Position numbers and translations under genes: made by a program. Under the pieces are notes generated by a model, which searched no databases, was not told the origin of the DNA, and saw only the letters and a list, made by a program, of their open reading frames with translations. A stretch of DNA of 64,000 nucleotides from Odobenus rosmarus divergens. Its lineage: Eukaryota; Chordata; Mammalia; Carnivora; Odobenidae. This document shows positions 34,016 through 45,023 of this stretch, one piece after another; the stretch's first letter is position 1; each line of letters starts with the position of its first letter. The DNA lies in contig NW_004450477.1 in the NCBI RefSeq assembly GCF_000321225.1, positions 1,831,274-1,895,273 of the forward strand. The letters run 5' to 3'.

Positions 34016-34244
34016 AATAGTTAATGCTCAATTTTTTTTTATTTTGTAGGTAAAGCTATTTTATCTGCAAATAATCTAATAGTCATATTTAAGTGGATCA
34101 TTTCAATGTACAGCGCTAACCAAACTGTGTTAAGTGGTACTGGCTTGTGGCTGATCTGAGAGAGCTAAGCTTCTGTTTATTATTTCTTGTTACCCTGGTC
34201 CAGTCTCTAGTGAGGAAAAGTCAGTAACATCTTTAAGAACAGTG

Positions 34245-34415
34245 ATTTACTTTGTACCAAGCACTGTTCTAAGTGCTTTATGTTATACATTTAATTATTA
34301 CAACCCCACATTGAGATGGTCGTTACTATTCTCACTTTATAGATGATGGATCTGAGACAGAGAAGTCTATGGTCTGGTCAGTAAAAGTGACAGAGCCAGG
34401 ATCTGAATCTCAGCA
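34245..34415 (-). mobile_element. MIR fragment
   Basis: 'accaagcactgttctaagtg', 'ctcactttatagatgatgga' and 'acagagccaggatctgaatc' mark a fairly well-preserved antisense MIR that ends just before the next SINE. Confidence 0.75.
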
Positions 34416-34440
34416 GAAACCAAACAAAAATGCTTTTCTT

Positions 34441-34610
34441 TTCTTTCTTTTTAAGATTTTATTTACTTGAGAGAGAGAGAGCACAGAGGGAGAGGGAGAA
34501 GCAGACTCCCTGAGCAGAGGGCCCAACGTGGGACTCAATCCCAGGACCCTGAGATCATGACTTGAGCCAGAGGCAGACACTTAACCAACTGAGCCACCCA
34601 GGCGCCCCCC
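34441..34610 (-). mobile_element. Can-SINE
   Basis: Antisense, with 'actgagccacccaggcgcc' at the right. Duplication AAAATGCTTTTCTT at 34,427-34,440 and 34,611-34,624. Confidence 0.96.
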
Positions 34611-34658
34611 AAAATGCTTTTCTTCACTGCACTTGTGGGGATGAGGAGGGACAGAAGA

Positions 34659-34697
34659 TAAATAAAATAAAATAAAATAAAATAAAATAAAATAAAA
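34659..34697 (+). repeat. (AAAAT)n microsatellite
   Basis: Seven to eight AAATA units in tandem, not attached to a SINE tail. Confidence 0.95.
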
Positions 34698-34911
34698 CTA
34701 TATAGCATATCAGAGTGTTGATATAGCCTGTGAAAAGAAACAAAATCTGAGCTCCTGATTACTACACTATACAGTCTCTCTCAGGAAAAGGAAAGCCAGA
34801 TCTGGTGTCTGAAGGGTAAAAGAAGAGAAATAAGAGCAATTTCAGGATAAGTAGACTAAACAGTGCACTCCACAATCAAAATGATGCTTATAAGTTAATA
34901 CATATCTTTTA

Positions 34912-35028
34912 GGGGCGCCTGGCTGGCTCAGTCAGAGGAGCATATGACTCTTGATCTTGGGGTCATGAGTTTGAACCCCACATTGAGTGTAGAAATTACT
35001 TAAATAAATCATACTTTTAAAAAAAAGA
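34912..35028 (+). mobile_element. Can-SINE, older tRNA-only subfamily
   Basis: GGGGCGCCTGGCTGGCTCAG head and 'atgactcttgatcttggggtc' body, without the CT tract, with a tail after 'agaaattacttaaataaatc'. Flanks TTAATACATATCTTT and TTAATATACATCTTT look like a diverged duplication. Confidence 0.93.
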
Positions 35029-35160
35029 TGATTTAATATACATCTTTAAAAATACATAAGAACTTCCACTTCCAAGCATCACGGAATAACAATAACACTT
35101 CTACCTGAAAAGGCCAAAAACAAAAACTAAAAAACAGACAAAATATATGAAACAATGTTT

Positions 35161-35370
35161 TTTGGTTGTTTGTTTTTTTTTTAAGATTTTATTTATTTAT
35201 TTGACAGAGAGAGACACAGCGAGAGAGGGAACACAAGCCGGGGGAGTGGGAGAGGGAGAAGCAGGCCTCCAGCCGAGCAGGGAGCCTGATGCTGGGCTCA
35301 ATCCCAGGACCCTGGGACCAGGACCTGAGCCAAAGGCAGACGCTTAACGACTGAGCCACCCAGGCGCCCC
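35161..35370 (-). mobile_element. Can-SINE in the L1 5' region
   Basis: Antisense full copy with T-rich start and 'actgagccacccaggcgcc' end. Duplication TGAAACAATG at 35,148-35,157 and 35,371-35,380. Confidence 0.96.
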
Positions 35371-35559
35371 TGAAACAATGGTTTTCAAGATAATGGATAT
35401 CAGACAATGGAGGACAGCAATTCCTGAAAAACAGGAAACAAATGAGGTGAACCCTATGATTTACTTAGTTTACTGACTTGAGAGAAATTCCAAGTCTTGG
35501 TGCAGGAAGGGGTAACTGAAGGAGAACTCATTCATGGGATGTTCCTAAATCAATCCTTT

Positions 35560-37480
35560 TCAAAGGAAAATGTATGGCCCTAAGTGCCTACAACGGAAAA
35601 GGAGTAAGTTCTCACATCAATCGCCTCAGCTTCCACCTTAATAAACTAAAAAGGAAAGAGCAAATTAACCCCAAAGTAAGATGAATAAAGGAAGTAAATA
35701 TCAGAACTGAAATTACTAAAACAGAAAATGGAACGATAACAAAGAGAAAAAAAAATCAATGAAACCAAAACCTGGTTCTTTGAGTAAGATCAACAAAATT
35801 GGTAAATCTCTAGCCACGCTGATCGGGGGGGGAAAAAAAGAGGGAAAAGAATCAAATTACCAACATCAGGAATGAGAGAGAGGACATCACTAGAGTTTGT
35901 TTATTTCTAGGATAATAAAGGAATATTATGAACAACTTTGGGCCAATAAATGCAACAACTTAGATGAAATAGACATACTGCTTAAACAATACAAACTACC
36001 AACATTCACTCAAATATAAAGATATAGACATAAATATAGATATATAATTTGAATAGCCCTATAATGACTAAAGAAATTGAATTTGTAGTTTAAAACCATT
36101 GGGGGGAAAAAAAAAAACATCATCCAAGCTCAGATGGCCTCACTGATGGTTTCTATAAGATATTTAAGGGAGAAATAATATGCAATTCCATGCAAACTCT
36201 TTCAGAAAATTGAAGAGGAAGGAATACTTTCCAGCTCATTATATGAGGCCACCATTATCCTGATATAAAAACCAGATGGAGACAATAGAAGAAAAATACA
36301 GACTAAATATCCCTTCTAAACAGAGATGCAAAAAGTTCTTTTAAGAAAATTTAGCAAATCATTCCAACAATATATTAAAAGGGTAACACATCATGACCAA
36401 GTGGGGATGTCCCAGAATACTATCCAAATCCCAGATGACTTTCTGTAGACAATGACAAGGTGATTCTAAAATTCAGATGAAATGGCAAAAGACCTAGAGT
36501 AGCAAAAGAAAAGTTTTTAGAAGAACAATGTTAAAAGACTAACACTACCTGATTCCAAAGCATGCTATGAAGCTACAATACTCAAGATGGAGTGGTACTG
36601 CCATGAAGATAGACAAATGCATCAATGGAATTGACTAAAGAGTTTATAAATGGACCCACACATATTTAAACAACGGATTTTCCCAAAAAATGCAAGACAA
36701 TTCAGTGAATAATCTTTTCAACAAATAGTGCTGGAATATACACAAAAAGTGAACTTAGAGCAATCCCTCATGTCATCAACAAGGACTAATTTAAAATGTT
36801 TCATAGACCTAAATGTAAGACCTAAAACTATAAAACTTATAGAAAATATAGATGAGAATCTTTATAACCTTGAATTAGACAAAGATCTCTTAGTTATAGC
36901 ATCAAAAGCATGATCCATAAAATAACAAATTGATAAACTGGACTTTATGAAAACCAAAAACTGTTAAGAGATGAACAGACAAGGCACAGACTGGGAGGAA
37001 GTATCTGAGAATTGTTTATCTTATAGAAGATTTTATCCAAAAGATATAAAGAATTCTCAAATTTTAAAATGAAGACAAAATCCAACAAATATATGGGCAA
37101 AACATGTGGATAGCTACTACTGAAGAAGGCAAATAAGTGGCAAATAAGTGCATGAAAAATGCTATCATTAGCAATTGGGGAACTACAAAGTAAAATAACA
37201 ATGAAATACTACCACTCACCTATTAGAATGGCTAAAATTACAAAGATTCACACAGTAGCAAGTGTTGGTGATGGGATTAAGCAACTGTAACTCTCATACA
37301 CTGTTGGTGAGAATGTAAACTGTGTGCCCAATTTTGAAAACTGTTAGTTTCTTAAAAAGCAAAATACACACCTACCACATGATCAGGCCATTCCACATAA
37401 AGACTTGTACACAAATGTTCTATTTGTAGTAATCAAAAAAATGGAAACAACCCAGATGCCCATTAATGGATGAATGGTTA
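35560..37480 (+). pseudogene. L1 ORF2 pseudogene, heavily decayed
   Basis: Order of landmarks follows ORF2: 'aaaacctggttctttgag' (35,765), the reverse-transcriptase region around 36,100-36,330 with gaps, and the C-terminal region at 36,530-37,200. The longest open piece (36,728-36,913) is only 61 codons. A G8 run at 35,825-35,832 interrupts the A-rich stretch. Non-functional relic of the L1 replicase. Confidence 0.7.
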
Positions 37481-37496
37481 AACAAATTATGATAGA

Positions 37497-37660
37497 GGGG
37501 TGCTTGGGTGGCTCAGTCGGTTAATCGTCCGCCTTCTGCTCGAGTCATGATCCCAGCCCCACATCGGGCTCCTTGCTCAGCAGGGAGTCTGCTTCTCCCT
37601 CTCTCTCTGCCCCTCCCCCTGCTCATGCTCTCTCTCTCAAATAAATAAATCTTTAAAAAA
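37497..37660 (+). mobile_element. Can-SINE in the L1 3' region
   Basis: Lacks the 'gggtcctgggatcga' part of the body ('gatcccagccccacatcggg'). 'aaattatgata' flanks it on both sides. Confidence 0.95.
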
Positions 37661-38058
37661 AAAATTATGATATATCCATATGATGGAATATTTCTGAGCA
37701 ATAAAAGGAATAAAGTGATGGTACCCGTAACAAGGATGAATCTGAAAATCATTACGCTGAATGAAAAAAAGACAAAAAAGAATACATACTGTACGATTCC
37801 ATTATATCAAACATTAGAAAATGCAGATTAATCAAAAAGCAGATCATGGTTGCCTCGAGTGGGATGGCAGATGTGGGAGGGTCAGGAGGGAGAGATTATT
37901 AAGGGCGGTGACGGATATATGTTCATTATCTTGATTGCAGTGAGAGGCTTCATCAGTGTGTACATATCTCACAATGTACTAACACTGTCTGCACATACTC
38001 TACACATGCGCAGTTCCTTGTACTTCAATTATACTTCAGTAAAGCTATTTGTTAAATA

Positions 38059-38344
38059 ATAATGTGTAAGCAACTAGAGATTGACCTTCTGCTCAGATTT
38101 ACTGATCTCACTTTTACAGATAGACATAACTGCAGATAAGCAAGTCAGTCCTGTACGAAAGCTGAGGATTTCATTTCTCAAAAGAACGTTGTTAATGGGT
38201 CTGATTCAGAGGCCATCACCCAATTCTAATCCAAGAAGGAACCATTTTGCTATCTTTCTTTGCCTCCTTATTGAAAATCAATGTTTCAAATATCTCACCA
38301 ACAGCTTTTAACACAATCAGTAACTTTGTTTAATACTTGCTCTG
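38059..38344. other. Unique sequence
   Basis: Nothing recognised. Confidence 0.4.
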
Positions 38345-38825
38345 ATGATCTATTACTACATCAAAAACCACTCCAAAAGTTTGTGTCTTAAATGCAGTTT
38401 GGGCAGAACTCAGCAGGAACAGTTCACCTCTGCTGAGCTCAGAGCCATCACCAAGGGCACAAAGGTGGGGACCTGCAAGCATCTGAATGAAGGCTCACTG
38501 ACTCCCAGGTCTGGGGGGTGCAGCTGGCTGGTTGGGACCTTAGCTGGGGCTAGAGTCACAACACAAAGCCCCTCCTTGTGGCCAGGGCTTCCTCACAACA
38601 GGTGGCTGGGTCCCGCAGGCTAACATCCCAAAAGAGAGCCAGCCCAAAGCTGTGTCACCGCTTACCCTAGCCTTCTTCAGTCATACAGTGTCATTCCTCC
38701 ACATTCTGTTCTCTCAAGTCAAATCATAGAGGACAGTCCATATTCAAAGAGGGGGATTAGATTCCACCTTTTGATGGGAGGAATGTCAAAGAATTTGCAG
38801 ATGCTTTTTAAAACCACCATACTGT
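38345..38825 (-). mobile_element. MLT1-type ERVL-MaLR LTR, diverged
   Basis: Reads in antisense order of the old MLT1 group: 'ctattactacatcaaaaacc', 'gtgtcttaaatgcagtttgg', 'gctggttgggaccttagctg' and 'cattctgttctctcaagtc'. Non-coding. Confidence 0.55.
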
Positions 38826-39660
38826 GCTTACTGAAAATGCAGATTCCTTGCTGTTCCTCTCAGATACATGGCCAGGAACTTTCATGGAAGGAGCACTACA
38901 ATGGGACTCAGGGAAACTAGATTCAAATTCTGATACAGCTTTGAGACTCCTATACAGATGCTAATTTTCCATGTTAAAAACAGGGACTAGGAACTAGTGT
39001 ACAGATGAGGTCAAAGTGAGACAGGCGGGGACAGAAAGAGGAAAGAGCCTCTACGGTTGAAGTATTTAGCAGAGGAAGTCAGTGAAGTCACCCATACTAG
39101 ACTCCAAAACGGATGCTTAAAGCCACTGAGACGTCGGTCCCGCGGAAGCAGAGTAGAAAATAGTGGGGGCACAGGCCAGCAACCACCAACAGGGAAATCT
39201 TGCAGCAGGTAGCAGGTGGCTTTGAGGTCAAAGTTGGGTTTTGGTGCCCCTGTTCTGCTACTATTGCATCAAATCATCTAGAACCATCATTACGTGCTTA
39301 TATGACCAGCTCTCCTACAAAACTAATATGCTCCATAAGGATAGGGAACAGATTCAATTTGCAGCACCTCATATGGTGCCTTGGTGCCCAGGACCAAGTG
39401 CTCATGAATAAGGGGGGCTAAACTATGAAGCAGGAAACCAGTCTGAAGGGAGGAAGAGTTGAGAACAGGGTGTCAGGACAGGATTTAGAACCCAGGGAAA
39501 TAAAGACCCACTTACTAAATTTTGTGATGGTCTAGGTCCTAGGCAGATGATCAGGGCTGAGTTTCTGAGTATGACTGGACACAAGTTCCTTATTTTATCA
39601 CATAGATTAATCTTAAAGCATAGCGTGTGGGCCCTCAAGAAGGAAACAAGTAGCAGGGAC
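38826..39660. other. Unique sequence
   Basis: A weak MIR-like phrase at 38,910-39,000. No gene recognised. Confidence 0.4.
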
Positions 39661-39675
39661 AGAAAGATCCATGGC

Positions 39676-39853
39676 GGGCGCCTGGGTGGCTCAGATGGTT
39701 AAGCGTCTGCCTTCAGCTCAGGTCATGATCCCAGGGTCCTGGGATCGAGTCCCGCATCGGGCTCCCTGCTCCTTGGGAGCCTGCTTCTCCCTCTGCCTCT
39801 CTCTCTCTCTCTGTCTCTCATGAATAAATAAATAAAATCTTTAAAAAAAAAAA
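39676..39853 (+). mobile_element. Can-SINE
   Basis: GGGCGCCTGGGTGGCTCAGATGG head, short middle, (CT)n and (AAAT)n tail. Perfect 15-base duplication AGAAAGATCCATGGC at 39,661-39,675 and 39,854-39,868. Confidence 0.97.
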
Positions 39854-39999
39854 AGAAAGATCCATGGCTGTCCCATGTAAACGAGAGCTCCAGTCAGTCT
39901 GCGAGACCGCTTTCTGCTTCTAATCAGACAGAGCTCATCACCTCCCCAGACCCCCGTGTTTCTCCTGCACCCCTAACTCTGGACAACAGAACCACCGCC

Positions 40000-40290
40000 A
40001 CCCAGCTGGCCCTGCTTGTTCTAGATGCCTCCCCTCCATCACCTCCAACTTGCAGTCATATCCTGTCGATTCCAACTCTTTAGTATCACTCAACGTCATT
40101 TCCTCTTCCAAGAAACACTTCCCTGATCCTAAAGACTTGAAATGCCCCTCTCCTATCTTCCCATGGCACACCTCGACCAGACCCTGCCAGACACATGCTG
40201 TCCCACTAGATAAGTAATTTCAGACCCTGCACCATGTCCCTCCACTGTGCAAATGGCGTGGTTATTCAATAAATGTTTGTTGAATGAATA
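40000..40290 (+). mobile_element. L2 3' fragment
   Basis: 'tttcctcttccaagaaacac' and 'ttattcaataaatgtttgtt' are L2 3'-end phrases. Confidence 0.6.
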
Positions 40291-40379
40291 AACCTACAGC
40301 CACTGTAAACAGTGCCCCATACCCAGAGCTTCATAACCCCTTCCCCTCCTTCTCTTCCTCTATAGCACTTCTTGCCTCT

Positions 40380-40552
40380 AACAGTCTATAAATTTGCTTC
40401 TTTCTTTTATTTACTATCTCTTCATCCTCAACATCCCCTCCAAACGTAAGGTCCGTAACAAAAGGGATTTCGGACTGCTGGTTTACTCCTACATCCCAAG
40501 TGGAAAGAGTGGTGCCAGGCATTCAGTAGGCACTTAATAAATACAAAGGAAT
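40380..40552 (+). mobile_element. L2 3' fragment
   Basis: 'gtggtgccaggcattcagta' followed by 'ggcacttaataaatac' gives a second L2-type end close to the first. Confidence 0.6.
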
Positions 40553-41129
40553 GACAAGCCTCCACTGCTTAGCTTGTCAGATGGCCATGGCATTTTCTAG
40601 GCAGTGATCCTCCTGGGTTCCCTGACAGCCACGCCTCCCTGATTTGCCATCCGCCCCCCACCGAGGACACACTTACCCCATTTGCCTGGACAGCAGCTTA
40701 TTTTAGGGTGGCTGCTACTGCAGAAGAACCAGCTACCAAAACACTTCTCATCCTACCATCTGGAAGACACACTTAGAGAGTGTTTCAACCCTCATGTGCC
40801 AGGAAAAGTAACTTTTTTACTTTTTACAAAGTAGCCAAGTGACTATGAAATACTCTTTTCAAAATGTATTTAATGAGGAACCAGTTGGTGCTTCAACATT
40901 CAAATGCTTGTGAAAATTTAACATTTTTAACAAGTTAGTTTTGGAAAATATTAACTTGGGGGTCATTTCTAAGCAGTGATAGGGAAAATCATCTTTTTTT
41001 ATGATAACAAAGTCAAGGTTAGGGGCTACCTATAATCGGCAAACTTTGTTATTATTTCTTTTATTTTCTAAAAATCATATGGAGTTTTTAACAGGCCACT
41101 AAAGCGATTTAGTCATGACTGTTTACATA
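40553..41129. other. Unique sequence
   Basis: Nothing recognised. Confidence 0.4.
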
Positions 41130-41275
41130 AGAATGCTAATGTTTTTAAGCATTTACCATATGGCAGACCCTTTATACATCACGCTATTTAATCCTCATAA
41201 CTCCAGGATATAGATATGATTAGACCCATTTTAGTGTAGAAGAAACTCCAGATCAGAGCAATTAATTGCTATAAC
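41130..41275 (-). mobile_element. MIR fragment
   Basis: 'accatatggcagacccttta', 'tttaatcctcataactccag' and 'agatcagagcaattaattgc' mark an antisense MIR. Confidence 0.6.
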
Positions 41276-41284
41276 ATTTTTATT

Positions 41285-41430
41285 CCTTAACAAAAATAAA
41301 AAGATCTGAAATTAATATGGCAAAATGAGATCTGACAAAGTTATATGTTGGGTAAACAGACGTTATTGTATATTCTTCTTTGTAAGCTTGAGATATTTCA
41401 TAATAAAAAATAAATCCATAAATAATGGCA
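41285..41430 (+). mobile_element. Old L1 3' end fragment
   Basis: 'gagatatttcataataaaaa' is a common closing phrase of old L1 3' UTRs. Non-coding. Confidence 0.45.
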
Positions 41431-42179
41431 ATAATTTACCCATATTACAGTGCTAATTAAGGGCAGAGCTCCAATTCAAATTCACATCTGTTTGTCTCAA
41501 AAGTTCATGTTTTTTTTTTCCCCCACAACATTGTGCTGCCTCTCCAAAATGGAAACTATTACATTTGCTTGAACTAGTCTTTAACCCAAGCTAGAAGACC
41601 TGCAAGATAGGTGTAACTTGACATTAAATAGTTATTTATTGTTAGCAATAATAATGCAAATATGACATATATTTTAGGTTTATATACTCCCTTTTTCGCC
41701 AAATGTTTTTAAGTTGGTTCAGTAACCCTAGACCCAGAGATGGGGGAAAATGATCCTTTATTCCCAAACACCATCTTAGAATATAGCCCACAGCCTTAGA
41801 ACCACCCTCTCGTTCTTACACTCCAAGATGTAATTAAAAATAAGGAGCATGAAACTCAGGAAATATGGACAAAGACAGAAAAGGGAAGAAATCGAAGAGA
41901 GTAGGTGGGTGGGAGGTAATACAGCAAGCCCTGCGTGGGGGGGTGAGAGGACCCTAAGAGGAGAGAGGTCAGGACAGAAAGGAGTTCTACAAAGAACGAA
42001 CGCATAAAAAGAGGCAGGAATTGAGGTGAAACCTGGAGATGGAGAAAGACAAGAGTTAGAGAAAGTAAAAGGAGTACAGAGCAAGAAAAGATGAAAAAGG
42101 AGAATGAAGAGAGGGACAAAGAAATTGTGGGGTCAGATGAGCCATCGACAGAGGAGAAGGCAGATGTAGCCTGTCAGTC
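41431..42179. other. Unique sequence
   Basis: Purine-rich at 41,860-42,130, which generates long antisense open frames of low complexity. No gene recognised. Confidence 0.4.
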
Positions 42180-42600
42180 ATTCCATAAATCAGCTCCCGG
42201 TCCTGCCAGGCGGGATTTCCCTCCCTTTCCTGACATGAACCGCCTCCACGACCTTGAGTGATACATTTTGCAATCGCAGGGGTAATAAATTGAAAGCATC
42301 AGTGAGCAAAAAGACCCCTCACAAGGAAAATTAAGCACTGAGGAATGCAAATGAAATTCCGACATGACAAAATACTTAGAAACGTGGCGCGTGGCACTGA
42401 AACATGATGTTCTGGAACCACTTTCAATCCTGCAGCAAGCCTCCAGACCGCAGGCTGCTGTTACGGATTTTGCTTCTTCCCTGCTTAGTCCACCGAGTTG
42501 TAGACCAGAATCCGACTCCATCTTCACTACCGAATGAGCAGGAGGAAGCTTCAGGAACATGCTCCCGAACCCATATGCCTGCCTGCCAACACCATTAGCC
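42180..42600. promoter_or_regulatory. Possible conserved non-coding element
   Basis: Repeat-free block with an octamer ATGCAAAT at 42,345-42,352, which is the binding site of POU-domain factors, plus a more even composition than its surroundings. I infer enhancer potential only. The overlapping antisense open frame (42,174-42,605) shows no motif. Confidence 0.2.
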
Positions 42601-42745
42601 AGCACGACAACGGGCTGAGCACCAAGCAGTGGTCACACCTACCAGGGAAGAGGGGCCTGCTTCTGAATGCTTTTCTCCTCTCTCCCTCTTCCGGGGAGTT
42701 TCAAAAATCACATTCACAATGTGCAAACAATGTCAGAGCCTTTTT

Positions 42746-42940
42746 TTTTTTTTTAAGATTTTATTTATTTATTTGACAGAGAGAGACAGCGAGAGAGGGA
42801 ACACAAGCAGGGGGAGTGGGAGAGAGAGAAGCAGGCTTCCCACCGAGCAGGGAGCCCAATGCCGGGCTCGATCCCAGGACCCTGGGATCCTGACCTGAGG
42901 CAAAGACAGACGCTTAACGACTGAGCCACCCAGTCACCCC
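42746..42940 (-). mobile_element. Can-SINE, first of an adjacent pair
   Basis: Antisense full-length copy. Duplication TGTCAGAGCC before (42,731) and TGTCAGAACC after (42,941). Confidence 0.96.
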
Positions 42941-42963
42941 TGTCAGAACCTTTTTATTTTTTA

Positions 42964-43090
42964 CTTTTTTTTTTTTAAGCAGGCTTCCTGCTGGGGAGCA
43001 GGGAGCCTGATATGGGACTCGATCCCAAGACCCTGGGATCATGACCTGAGCTGAAGGCAGACGCTTAACGACTGAGCCACCCAGGTGCCC
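42964..43090 (-). mobile_element. Can-SINE, second of the pair, internally shortened
   Basis: After the T run it jumps straight to 'aagcaggcttcctgctgggg', so the (AAAT)n and CT tract are missing. The head side is intact. Duplication CAGAACCTTTTT at 42,945-42,956 and 43,091-43,102 overlaps the target site of the first SINE. Confidence 0.95.
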
Positions 43091-43102
43091 CAGAACCTTT
43101 TT

Positions 43103-43809
43103 AAACTTGCAGCTGTAATCTCTTTTCCTTCCAGATTCAGGAGGTTCTTTTTTTTTGGTAGGTAAACATTTCTAAAAAGAGGTAGGGGGTAAAATCCATA
43201 ACACCGTAGAGGGAGATTTAGTAAAAGCAATAACTTATATTGCCCAGTTAAGCACCGGTTCTTCTTCAAATGGAGATTAGTTTTTGAAAGGTATTTTGTA
43301 GCCATTTGATCTGTTTATGGTGAAGTTTTAGGTTATGTCCAGCTCGGTTAATTAAATAAGGACTCAGGTTAAATCCTTAATGAGTGCCTATTTATATCAA
43401 CGCACTAAAGCCCAATCCATAGGTTATAATTAAAATACCGACCATATGCCAGATGATCTATTAAAATATAGGTCACATTTACATGGCGGCAGTTCCTAGG
43501 GAAAAGTGACCTGAACATACAATAAGCACAACTCACCCACTCTGCCATTATTTCAACCTCCTACCACTGAGGACCAATTGCCAACCACCCACCATGACCC
43601 TAGGAATTACTCTAAGCTGTACTATCACCAGAACCCTAGATCTCTCCTCCCCACGCCCTTTCCTGGTTTCTGTTGCCCCAACATAGGCTTTGCAGTCGCC
43701 CCCCCATCTCCAGGACTGACCAAGCCTCCCACCCGCACAACATCTGCCCACTGGCCCCCGCTTGGGACACGCTAGTGTGCAAGTCCCAAGGGCTTCATTC
43801 CTGCTACAA
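43103..43809. other. Unique sequence
   Basis: Nothing recognised. Open frames at 43,548-43,775 overlap on both strands and lack motifs. Confidence 0.4.
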
Positions 43810-44080
43810 GGCAGTAGAGATGCCTAAACTGGCCTCAGATTCAGAAGATCATGTTTGAGACCCAAGTCTTCCACTTACTAATTGTGTGGCTATGGACAAC
43901 TTAATTAACTTCCTGGAGCTTCCATGTCGTTACCCTTAAAATGGGGACAGGGTCGGCTCTACCATCTTCATAATAGGATTGTGGTGAAGCTTTTGTGAGC
44001 CTAATAGATGGGAAGGTATTTTCTAAGTGCCACAGTGATATATGGTTATTCAGAAGTGAATTTCAGGGAAGGTGGTAAAC
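43810..44080 (+). mobile_element. MIR
   Basis: Nearly full-length in sense order: 'gtcttccacttactaattgt', 'aattaacttcctggagcttc', 'cccttaaaatggggacag' and 'ggattgtggtgaagcttttg'. Confidence 0.8.
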
Positions 44081-44817
44081 AGTGGTGCCATTTTATAAAT
44101 CATAATAGAGGAGAAAGGTCATGGCCTGAGAGTCAGGAGATGTGGACCCAGTCCAGGCTCTACTAGATAACAAGTCCCGTCTCTGATCCTTTGTAGGATT
44201 TAATGTTTCCACTGTACTTGAAGATCTCTGAAGATCCTTGGGGTACGAACCATCTGCAAGTCAAGAGTAGCACTGTTCAGTTGCACATGTGTTCAATCAG
44301 CTTTTAGAAGCCAGCTTGGGAACAGAACATCGTAACATCACTTATATGGAAAAATGAATTCTGAGCAATGACAACCGGCTGACAAGTGGACTTGTGGAAC
44401 AAAATCAATTCACAATTTGGAGACTTTGGAATCACTAGGCTAGATTTCCATTAGGAAAAAAAAAATCTTTGGTGAAGTTGAGAAATATCTCCCATGCTCT
44501 TCTGGAGTTGATTTTCCACATTTATGCTCTGGCACCAGATAAGATCTGGGGTATACTTGGGTTTTTAGTTTTCCATAGAAATGGTAATGGCTTGGTTAAG
44601 GACTGATTTCCCCTTTGGCACATGTTGTGAGTGTGTGTGCATGTGCGCATGTGAGATGGGTGAGGGGAGGGGATTGACATAGGTTTTATTCAAAATGTGA
44701 TAATATATATTATGAAAAGTGTTTTGAACTCTCAGAAAAAGGAGTTTGCAGTATTGACACAAACTTTCATTTTTAACTTTTATTTTCTTCCTTACACCAT
44801 TCTGACATTAACTGTTT
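44081..44817. other. Unique sequence with a MIR-like patch
   Basis: 44,120-44,180 resembles the MIR front half. The remainder is unassigned, with a short TG-rich patch at 44,628-44,652. Confidence 0.4.
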
Positions 44818-44830
44818 AAAGTGAAAAAGA

Positions 44831-45009
44831 GGGGCGCCTAGGTGGCTCAGTTGGCTAAACATCTGACTACTGGTTTCGGCTCAGGTCATGATTTCAGGGT
44901 CATGAGATCGAGCCCCACATCAGGCTCCACGCTGCTTAAGATTCTCTCTCTTCCTCTCCCTTCCACCATCCTCCCCTGCTCATGTGTGTGCGCACTCTCT
45001 CACATAAAT
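44831..45009 (+). mobile_element. Can-SINE, older type
   Basis: GGGGCGCCTAGGTGGCTCAG head, 'atctgactactggtttcgg' body. Duplication AAAGTGAAAAAGA (44,818-44,830) recurs after the element with one extra A. Confidence 0.95.
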
Positions 45010-45023
45010 AAAGTGAAAAAAGA

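Larger units (their letters stand above)
35060..38058 (+). mobile_element. Old L1M-type element, internally deleted
   Basis: 5' end phrases ('ctgaaaaggccaaaaac', 'acaatggaggacagcaattc') are followed directly by ORF2-like sequence from about 35,560. The 3' UTR ends at 'cttcagtaaagctatttgtt'. ORF1 is missing. SINEs sit at 35,161-35,370 and 37,497-37,660. Confidence 0.8.

Noticed and set aside
42174..42605. 143-residue antisense frame as a coding exon
   Set aside because: No acceptor/donor pair fits, no motif is seen, and the plus strand is also open over part of it.
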